DNA of 35,493 nt from UBA6345 sp045577635 (lineage in GTDB: Bacteria > Bacillota > Clostridia > Christensenellales > UBA1242), in the NCBI GenBank assembly GCA_045577635.1, contig JAZNIS010000070.1:1-35493 (forward strand), written 5' to 3'. Below the pieces are notes generated by a model that made no database searches, was not told where the DNA came from, and saw nothing but the letters and a program-made list of their open reading frames with translations. The translations under genes and the position numbers were made by a program. Shown piece by piece: positions 1 through 8,900 of this stretch. Within the stretch, counting starts at the first letter, position 1; each line of letters starts with the position of its first letter.

Positions 1-34
1 AAAAACAAAAAAACACACCCAAACGGATGTGTTT
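1..34 (-). terminator. Rho-independent terminator of the pilin gene
   Basis: On the minus strand an AAACACA/TGTGTTT stem (11-17 with 28-34, extended by CC/GG around an AAAC loop) is followed by a T-rich tract at 10-1. It lies about 27 nt past the stop codon of the minus-strand pilin gene, as expected for an intrinsic terminator. Confidence 0.7.
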
Positions 35-60
35 AAAAATTCAATTTAAATTAAATTTTA

Positions 61-441
61 TTAAGCATTAAAGCTGTTAATCCAATCAGCAATTGCTTGT
101 GCATTTGCAGTGAATAGTTTTAATAAGATTAATAATAAGATTGTTACAACTAAACCAATAATTGCATTAATCATTCTCTTTTTAGCTTCTTCTCTCTTAT
201 CAGAACTTTCTGCTTTACTGAAGTTTACACCTAAGATAATAGCATAAATAGATCCTGCAGTACCGATTAAAATAAGAATTGGAACAAGCATACTATCTAA
301 AATGCCTACAACTGGTTCAAAAACAGTTTCATAGAATGTGTTAACATTGGTAATACCAGGGTCAGCATCAGTTGCAAGTAAACCAACACCAGCAAGTAAA
401 CCCATCATTCTTGAAGCAATTTGTAATAAGAACATTTGCAT
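61..441 (-). CDS. VirB2/TrbC-like (Mbov_0395-type) conjugal pilin
   Basis: A 126-residue small membrane protein resembling the pilin-like subunits of type IV secretion systems. A mildly hydrophobic N-terminus (about 4-23) precedes an acidic stretch (DADPG, 25-29). Two strong membrane segments follow at about 52-73 and 91-112, joined by a short charged loop (KAESSDKREEAKKR), the usual VirB2/TrbC topology. The start at 441 is chosen because GGAGG at 453-449 sits 7 nt upstream; a longer reading from 546 adds a Cys/Lys-rich extension without a better ribosome site. The gene is divergent from the VirD4 gene, and its leader holds a small hairpin (ATCTTA/TAAGAT, 465-479). Family membership is inferred from size, topology and context. 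No pilin-processing site can be assigned, and any other two-TM T4SS subunit is the alternative. Confidence 0.7.
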   Translation of the reverse strand: MQMFLLQIASRMMGLLAGVGLLATDADPGITNVNTFYETVFEPVVGILDSMLVPILILIGTAGSIYAIILGVNFSKAESSDKREEAKKRMINAIIGLVVTILLLILLKLFTANAQAIADWINSFNA

Positions 442-592
442 ATCATATCCTCCACATTTGTTACATCTTACGATAAGATTATCACAATTTTTAACTTTAA
501 CCAAACATTTTAAACATTTTTTTGAAAAAAATATTAATATATTCATGTTTTTTGTTTGCTTTTTAAAATATTTATAAAGTTTTTAATTTTGT

Positions 593-621
593 TTGTAAAA
601 AATGAAATATATTTATATACT
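593..621 (+). promoter_or_regulatory. Candidate sigma-A promoter of the virD4-like gene
   Basis: TTGTAA (593-598), a 17-nt spacer, then TATACT (616-621). Transcription would start near 628, giving a leader of about 28 nt that carries AAAGGGTG before the ATG at 656. Each hexamer is a partial match, so this is a prediction from spacing and position. Confidence 0.45.
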
Positions 622-655
622 ATTATCGTACAAAAAAAATATAAAGGGTGAAATT

Positions 656-2719
656 ATGGATGACGAAAAGAAACAAAAATCACTTGCTGAAAAAATAGCA
701 GGTAAAATGTTAACTGGAATCGGACTTATCATTGCCTTAGTTGTTGGTGGATACATAGTAACATCATTTTTAAGCAGTGGCACATTAGAGTTCAATCCTG
801 ACATTATTTTTGATAGTACATTTTTAACTATTGAAATTATTGGTGGTTTGTTATTACTTCTACTTTTCCTTTCAAAACTAATGAAAAGTGATGGTGGTTC
901 TAGTGGTGGAGCAAAAGTAAAAGTTAAAAACGGATTAAAAAAATACTATGACTCTCACTGGGTAACCGAAGAAGAATTAAGAACAAACAAAGCATTTATG
1001 TACACAACCTACGATAACTTAAAACATGTTTCAGACATCGGTGTTTTAGTTAGAGCAGAAGTTAAAGGTTCAAAAATGCATGTTAATATGTATAAACCTA
1101 TTCACACATTGGTTATTGGTACTACCGGTACCGGTAAAACAACACAGTTTGTTAACCCAACAATTCAAGTATTTAGTGAATCAAAAGCAAAACCTTGTAT
1201 GGTTGTTACCGACCCAAAAGGCGAACTTTACGATTTCCACAGTGCAAAATTAAGAAAACAAGGTTATCGTGTATTGGTTTTTGACTTAAAAGACCCATTT
1301 AACAGTACTTGTTGGAACCCAATGACAAGACCTTATGAATTTACTGAAAGAGCAAGAAATTTAGAAAAAGAAATTTTAATTCACCGTGGCGATGACCCAA
1401 GAAACTACCCTAATTTAAGATTAGCTAGCAGTGCCTACTATTCTGAATGGTATGAATTTAATGGTATTGCTTTTGCCGACATGAATATGGTTAAAGCACA
1501 AATTTCTGGTTTAAGACAACAACTTCAAACCGAAGCCATGGAAGATTTAAAAGATATTGCTATGACTTTATGTCCTGTTTTAAGTAAATCTGACCCTATT
1601 TGGGAAAGTGGTGCAAAGGACTTTATTTTAGCAATTATGTTAGCAATGTTAGAAGATAGTGCAAACCCTGCACTTGGTATGACAAAAGAAAAGTTCAACT
1701 TCTATAATGTGGCTAAAATAGCCAATTTAAAGGATAACGACCCATTTAATCCAATGAAAAGTTTAACCGATTATTTTGCTGGAAGGGATCCACTTAGCCA
1801 AGCAACTCAACTTGCAAACCAAGTTATAACCAATGCCGACAACACCAAAAAATCATATATGGGTATTGTTGCCGACAGATTAGGTTTGTTTAGTGACTTA
1901 GGTGTTTGTTATGCAACTCACACAAACGAAATGGACCTAAAAACCTTTACAGACCAACCTACTGCACTATTTATTAAAATTCCAGACGAAAAAGTAACCA
2001 GACATGCTATTGCAAGTATGTTTATTAGTCAGCTATATAAAATTTTAGTTAGTGTAGCAAACAAAAACGGTGGTGCTTTAAAAAGAACTGTTTACTACAT
2101 CCTAGATGAATTTGCAAATATGCCTGCAATTCAAGGTTTTGACACAATGATCACCGTTGCCCGTTCAAGAAAAATTTTCTTCTTATTAATGCTACAATCT
2201 TATTCTCAACTTTCAATTAAATATGATGAAAAAGTTGCAGCAACAATTGAAGATAACTGTAACATCCATGTATACATTGGTTCAAACGATCCTGCAACAC
2301 AGGAAAAATTTAGTAAACGATGCGGAACTATTACAGTTGAAACCGAAAGCACAACAAGTTCAAAAGGTAAAAAAGACGATCAAAGCACAACCACAACAAG
2401 TGTTAACATTGACAGCCGTCCATTAATTTACCCTAACGAATTAGGAAGCTTAAAAGATGAACTTATTGTTAACATCTTAAAACAAAATCCTATTAAAGTT
2501 AAAACAACTCCAAGTTACTTACCTGAAGCTCAAAGATTCTACGATATGAAGCCACCTAAAGATGAATTTATTATTCCTAAATCTTTAGATGAACCAAAAA
2601 TTTATTACGATATTAAAGAAAGAAATAAAAAAGTTTTAAATGCTGACCAATCTGGACAAGATGGTGGCGGAGCTCCTGGTGGTTTCCCAAACTCAAATTT
2701 TGGAGATTTTGATATTTAA
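656..2719 (+). CDS. VirD4/TraG-family type IV coupling ATPase
   Basis: A 687-residue coupling protein: a membrane-anchored hexameric ATPase that hands substrate (classically relaxase-bound DNA) to a type IV secretion channel. Two N-terminal membrane segments lie at about 20-38 and 56-73. The VirD4-type NTPase follows, with Walker A GTTGTGKT at 155-162, the family signature TDPKGELY shortly after, and Walker B ILDEFANMP with D484/E485. The C-terminus is Gly-rich (GQDGGGAPGGFP). The start at 656 is preferred over 602 because AAAGGGTG lies just upstream and the extra 18 residues would precede a normal N-terminus. The gene is divergent from the pilin gene and is followed by a terminator, then the giant surface protein. 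No relaxase or VirB4 is in the window, so whether it serves conjugation or protein export cannot be told from here. All catalytic motifs are intact. Confidence 0.93.
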   Translation: MDDEKKQKSLAEKIAGKMLTGIGLIIALVVGGYIVTSFLSSGTLEFNPDIIFDSTFLTIEIIGGLLLLLLFLSKLMKSDGGSSGGAKVKVKNGLKKYYDSHWVTEEELRTNKAFMYTTYDNLKHVSDIGVLVRAEVKGSKMHVNMYKPIHTLVIGTTGTGKTTQFVNPTIQVFSESKAKPCMVVTDPKGELYDFHSAKLRKQGYRVLVFDLKDPFNSTCWNPMTRPYEFTERARNLEKEILIHRGDDPRNYPNLRLASSAYYSEWYEFNGIAFADMNMVKAQISGLRQQLQTEAMEDLKDIAMTLCPVLSKSDPIWESGAKDFILAIMLAMLEDSANPALGMTKEKFNFYNVAKIANLKDNDPFNPMKSLTDYFAGRDPLSQATQLANQVITNADNTKKSYMGIVADRLGLFSDLGVCYATHTNEMDLKTFTDQPTALFIKIPDEKVTRHAIASMFISQLYKILVSVANKNGGALKRTVYYILDEFANMPAIQGFDTMITVARSRKIFFLLMLQSYSQLSIKYDEKVAATIEDNCNIHVYIGSNDPATQEKFSKRCGTITVETESTTSSKGKKDDQSTTTTSVNIDSRPLIYPNELGSLKDELIVNILKQNPIKVKTTPSYLPEAQRFYDMKPPKDEFIIPKSLDEPKIYYDIKERNKKVLNADQSGQDGGGAPGGFPNSNFGDFDI

Positions 2720-2725
2720 TAAACA

Positions 2726-2756
2726 AAAACAGCAAGAAATCCTTGCTGTTTTTTTG
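2726..2756 (+). terminator. Rho-independent terminator after virD4-like gene
   Basis: An ACAGCAAG/CTTGCTGT stem with a short loop is followed by seven T, starting a few nt after the VirD4 stop codon. It separates the coupling-protein transcript from the giant surface-protein gene. Confidence 0.85.
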
Positions 2757-2851
2757 TTGTTGTTTTTGCCACACATATTTTAATGTTTATTACTCACTAT
2801 AATAATACTAAAATTTTAAGTTTAATTATATTAAATTATAATATATATTAT

Positions 2852-2880
2852 TTGGCAAAATTTTTTTGGTGTGATAAAAT
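2852..2880 (+). promoter_or_regulatory. Sigma-A promoter with extended -10 for the giant surface protein
   Basis: TTGGCA (2852-2857), an exact 17-nt spacer, then TAAAAT (2875-2880) preceded by TGA (extended -10). The resulting leader of about 80 nt contains a GCCATT/AATGGC hairpin (2904-2920) and AGGAG at 2957-2961, 6 nt before the ATG. The giant gene therefore appears to be transcribed independently of virD4. Confidence 0.6.
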
Positions 2881-2967
2881 TAAACAAGTAATTGTAGAAT
2901 TATGCCATTTTTTTAATGGCAATTTACAAAGTTAAAGAAAAATGGAACTTAAAAGTAGGAGTACTTT

Positions 2968-5900
2968 ATGAAGAAGTTAAGTTGGAATAAAATTTTAAAT
3001 TTATCAATTATTTTTGTCGCAATATTATTATTGGGCAGTTTTTTATCTGTGCCATATTTTAAACAGCAACATTCCCCAATAAAAGCAGAAGATTTACAAG
3101 AGGGTGTTCCTTTTAAAGTTGGTGTTATGAAAAGAACAGCTACTGCAATAAATAATGGTAACTACTCTTATTCTAGCGAAGCAGCATTCTACACAGGTGA
3201 ACTAGAAACTATTAACGATGGTGACTATGTAATGCTTTATAATTATAATGCAGAAAACAATTTACAAACCACCGGAAATTTAGCACAAGTAAACAATGTG
3301 TATATTAGTTTCGGTCAAGAAAACGAAGAATACTATGTTACATATTTGAAAGTGTTTGTTTACTTAAACGGTGAACTAATTGAATCTCGCGAACCTATTC
3401 CATATAATGCATCAGCTTACCTACCAACCAACATGGAAAATGCTTACTACTGGTATGAATATTTTGATGCTAAACCTTTAACAGATGACAAAACTGTTAC
3501 AGGCGAAGGATTATACACATTCCAATTTGAATATGCTTACATAAAAGACGGAAACCTTTCCGAAAACTATATTTACAATTTCTCATTCTATTTACTAGAC
3601 CAAGCTAAATATGATACCTATCCTACTTTTTATAATACAGACGAAGGTAATTTAGATGCCACAAATATTAAACAATATTATTATAACTACACAAAAGCTG
3701 ACTTACCTTACATTTATTTAGATGCTTCTAGATTTAACTTAACTTGTGTTCGTGAAAAAAATAAAGACAGCGAATTAATAACAACAAGTTTTACAACCGA
3801 CCCAAACAACAATTTTGGAACATTAACAATTGAAAAAACAATTAATAATGTAACAACAACCGAAGTTATTGATGAAATTATTCCTAATATGTCGGGTCAA
3901 TATTTTGTTCCTATTTATTTAGATGATTTAGGAACCTACAATTTCACAATTAAATATTTACTAAAATTAGTAGATGGTCCTAACACAGAATTTAGAGTTA
4001 TTGATACTATTATGGCATACGATGTTCATGAAAACTACATTGACCCTGAAATAGGACAAGCAAACAAATATGAACAAGGTTTAATTAAAAAGGGAACATT
4101 AAAATTACACATTTTTGGTGTTAAAGTTATGTTTAACAAAAATGGCAAAACCGAACTTAAACACAAAGATGGTAACACAGTTATTACACAAGCCGATGTT
4201 ACAAGCCAAATTTATTCACTAACAAACGATTATTCAAACTTTACACACGGTTTTAAAAGTGCCAACACAATTGTTACCGACCCAACTACAACACCTGAAA
4301 CAACAGTTGCAAACCCTTTAAAAACATTTACAAACTACCCTGTAACAAACCTAGACCCTATAAGTTTTGATTATTACAGCACATTTAATTTTGATGGAAC
4401 TCAACCATTATCAACTTACAAAATTTATTCTGATGCAAACTTTACTAACTTAATTGAAACTGGTTATGTTACAAAAGATACAAATCTAGATAAAACCGGT
4501 TACTATGAAGTAATTATTAAATACACATACGATTTATATACAAAAGTTGGCATTAACAGCACAGCAGGTTCACAATTAGAACACTCTCAAGCATTTATTT
4601 TTAAAATTGATAATTCAACACCTGAAATTACAATGTTTAAAACAACCGAACAAACTGCTGCAAACAAAATTAACAACAATGCTTTTGTTAACACAACAGT
4701 TTCAGCAGATTGGGAAGATGTTTCTTACTTCCAAGCACCTGTAAGAGCTGAATATTACCAATATGAATTTAATGGCGGATTTATTACAAGTGGCGATTAC
4801 GAAAAAGGTTCAATTATTGGAAACGGTTCAGACGGAAAATATATTATTAGATTATATTACACATATGCTGACGATGTTTTCGTTGAAACAAGCTTTACAA
4901 TTGACACTACACCAATTAGCGACATTAAATTCCAACCAATTGAACAAAGAAAAGATATTACCGGAGCAACCACAGGTTATGGTTTGGTTACAGACACACA
5001 AACAGTAAACTTTAACAATTCAAACATTATTAACCAACCATTTACATTTACATATTCACCAAAAGCAAGTGGTGCACCTATTACAACAACCTATTACAAA
5101 ATTCCTTATTCTCACAATATTGCAGCTGGCACACAAACACACATTAACGGCAAATTAATTGTAGAATCTGAATTTGTTGTTGACCCAGACAATATGAGTT
5201 CTAGCAACTATGCATTAGATTTTGCATCAATTTCTTCAGGAATTGTTTCAACAGAAAATGCTTTTGATGAAGAAAACTCTTATATTTACTATTTTGAATT
5301 GGAAGATAAAGCAGGAAACACTGCAACAAAATATATTGTTTACGATTTAAGTAAACCTTACATTATTGTTGATGCTAAATCCGACACTCCTGAAATTGAC
5401 CCTATTAGCAACCCTTATGGAATTGTTAACACCGAAGCAACAATTACTTGGGGTGATTATAAAGCAGTTAGGGTTGATACCGATGTTCAAAACGAAAATA
5501 TTGCAAACAAAAAATTACAAACAGTTTTAAAAGCTGAAACAGAATTATTTAAATTAATTGATGATTCTTACTATTTACTAGTTCCTATTAAAAAGTTTAC
5601 AGTAAAACAAAGATCTGAAAACTTAACACTTGAAGGTTCAAACTTTGTAAACTCTGTTAAACTTTACCCTGTTGAACCAACAGGTGCTAACACAATTCAA
5701 AAGTTCTTCTCTGGTGATGATAGAACTTATAACTACACAGTTACCGATGGTTCACATATTACAAGCTCAACTAATATTGCAAACTCAAACATTAAAAGCA
5801 ACTTTGTTAGAATGTTTTTAGATAATGCTATGGGTATTGCTTTTGGTTATTATGCAGAAAATCCTGTTAATAACAGTTTCCAAGGATATGAAGATATGCT

Positions 5901-8900
5901 TGGTGAAACAAGTAGTGCAAAACAATTAAGATTTACCTACTTACCTGGAACAAAAGGCGACGAATATTATGTAAAAAGCATTTCTTACACATTCTATGAC
6001 TTTGCTCCAAACAATTACTCAACCGTTAACACATCAATGTTAAGTGGTAACGATTATATTACAGATTATAATGCTAACATTGTTAACAAAGTACCATTCC
6101 CAACCTATCCATTTAGCAAAGCAGCAACAATTGTTAATAAAGCAATTGGATTATCAACCTTAGAAGTTTCTGGTGATACTGATAGAGTTGTTACCGAAAT
6201 TTTAAATCCTGTTAGTGGTGCAAACAATGCTATTTATTCAAAACCTGGAATGTATGTAATTCGCAGAGAATATGAAAATTCAGGTGATGCTGCCGATTAT
6301 GAATTAGATAGTTTAATTAGATATTATGTTTTCTATATTGATAGAAATGGAATTATTGAAATTGATTCTAGCATAGAAGATGTTCATGTTTATCAAACAA
6401 CCCGTTCAGATATGTTATATCAAACAGGTTCTGGTATTGTATTTAACTTCTCACAATTAAATTTATTAAATCAATACGAAACCTACTACACTGCACTTCA
6501 AATTCAACAATTCCTAGCTTATGCTTCACCTACAATATTTAACAGTAACAAATTACCAATTAATTTCTACTTACCACTAGATAAGTACAATTCAAGAGTT
6601 ACATTAGGTCAAGCAACCGATGGTTTAACAAACTTAAGCTATTTAACTGCAACAACATCAAACAACAATTATAGTTTTGAATTAAAATATAAAATTGTTT
6701 ACACTGCAAACGGCAGAGACATAATTATATTTGATAACACTGGTTTAGAACCAACATCAAATACAAACTATGTTCAAATTGAACAAAGAGAAGGATTTAG
6801 GGCTTTAAGATTTGTTAAAGAAGGACAATACTTTGTTTCACTTTACGATAGTTCAGATAACCGTTCTTCTCAAGCTGACGATGACAGAAGAGTTAGTATT
6901 GAAAGCCAATATAATAACAAATACTCATTTAATTTTATAATTACTCACGAAAGTCCATCAGGTGAATTTTTAAGTAAATATAACGATGAAAAAAGAACCG
7001 ACCAATTATTAACAGTTACTTCAAACACTCCATCAAATATTACTTTCAGCAGTTTAAACAACGATTCTTTAAGATTTAGATTTAGACAAACCGATGATAA
7101 ATATCGTGCAGAAATTAACCCAGAAGCAGTTATTGTTCAAAAAACAATAGGAAATTCAACCACAACCATTTATAATGGCGGAATTGATGATGAAATTTTA
7201 AAATTTATTCCTGATAAAATTGATCCAATAACACAACAACCTTCACAAACCGGATATTATGTTTTAACCATTTTTGATGAACATGAATATTTAAAAGATG
7301 GCAAATCATACTTAGGTGGCACAGGTAACAATAGAGATTATTTATATTCAAAAACAAACAACATCACCTACACTGTAAAACTTCAATATGTGGGTGAAGA
7401 AGCTGATTATATTATTCCTTTAGAAGATGGTTCTAATACTTCAATTAACTTCTTTACTAGAACATTCACTATTACCCTAGACCGTATTAAACCACAATTT
7501 AACTATAATAGTTTAATCACATTAGATAATCAAAAATTTGCAGCAAGTGCAAGTTTATCATCTGAAAGAATGGATCAATACTTCTTTGCAGTAAATGACT
7601 CATTTGAATTTATTCAAAATAAACAATTAGGTGGAGTTTTAGATTCTTCTACTTTATTTGTTAGAAGATTAGTGGGCAAAAGTGCAACATGTGACTTCCC
7701 TGAATATTACAAAACCTTTACTCCTGACGATGATAATTTCTATGCAGAAGGAAACACAAACAATATTAGATTTAACGAAAGCAACTCTGCTTTTGAACAA
7801 ATCGGTTATGGTGGTATAGATGGTGAACCAATTCAACCATCACAAGCATTCCGTTATGGTCAAGGATATTATGAAGTTGTAGAAAGAGACCAAGCAGGAA
7901 ACTATAAAGTTTATGGAATTTACTACAACCCTGATACAAACAGAAACATTATTAACTACACTTACAACCCTGCCCTACTAGAAGTTACATCTGTTTCTGA
8001 ACAATTACCTTACGATGATGCACATAACACTTATAGCACAGCAGAAATTTTAGGTACTGAATTAGTATTTACTTCAATTGATAATTTAGGAACCTACAAA
8101 AACGATTATTTCTATAAATGTATTGTTAAATATGGAACAACAACAAAAACCATTATAAATAATCCTAACGATAGAAATGATTCAAACAATTGGTCATATT
8201 TCTTAAAACTAATTAATGACGAATTAAAATTTACACAAATAGAAACACCAGCTGGACACAAAGTGGTTTTAACCTTTATTAACAGATTAGGTGAAAACCT
8301 TGAAGTAACATATCGTGTTCCTGGCGAACCTTTAAAATTGCTTCCTGCAATTAGCGAAAGCGATGGACAATTTACTGTTCGTATTCCTTACGACACAGAT
8401 AGCACCTACATTAAAGAATTCCATGTTTGGTTATTCACTAATGGTGTTTGGGTTGAACAATCACAAGATTCATTAGGAGCAACAATTACAAAATCCTACT
8501 CAACAGGTGCAAGTTTACAAGGTAAAGAATACACCTTTGGTTTAGGTGAATATAAATTCCAATTAGTAGATGTATTTGGAAGAAAAACCGAAGAATATAA
8601 AGGTATTGGTGTAAACGATGTTAATAAAGCAATTTATAACATTAGTTCAACAGTGTTTGACACAGCAGTTGGCGAAAATGTAACCCACACTGCAAACAAT
8701 GTAACAATTCAATATCAAACAAACCTATATTTATTTGAAGTTTATGAATTTTCACCAGAAGACAAAACTTACACTTTAATTCCTGAAGTTGATTTTGAAG
8801 CAAAAGGAATTACTGAACAAAACATTGCAAATGGTGTTAGAACATTAATTTTCCAAAATCCTACAAGAGGAACAATTAAATACTATAAAGTTATTTTAAG

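Noticed and set aside
338..577. Plus-strand reading frame opposite the pilin gene
   Set aside because: Antisense shadow of the pilin gene and its leader; the pilin frame has the ribosome site and topology.
660..666. 0A-like heptamer TGACGAA
   Set aside because: Inside the first codons of the virD4-like gene, with one deviation; most likely coding chance.
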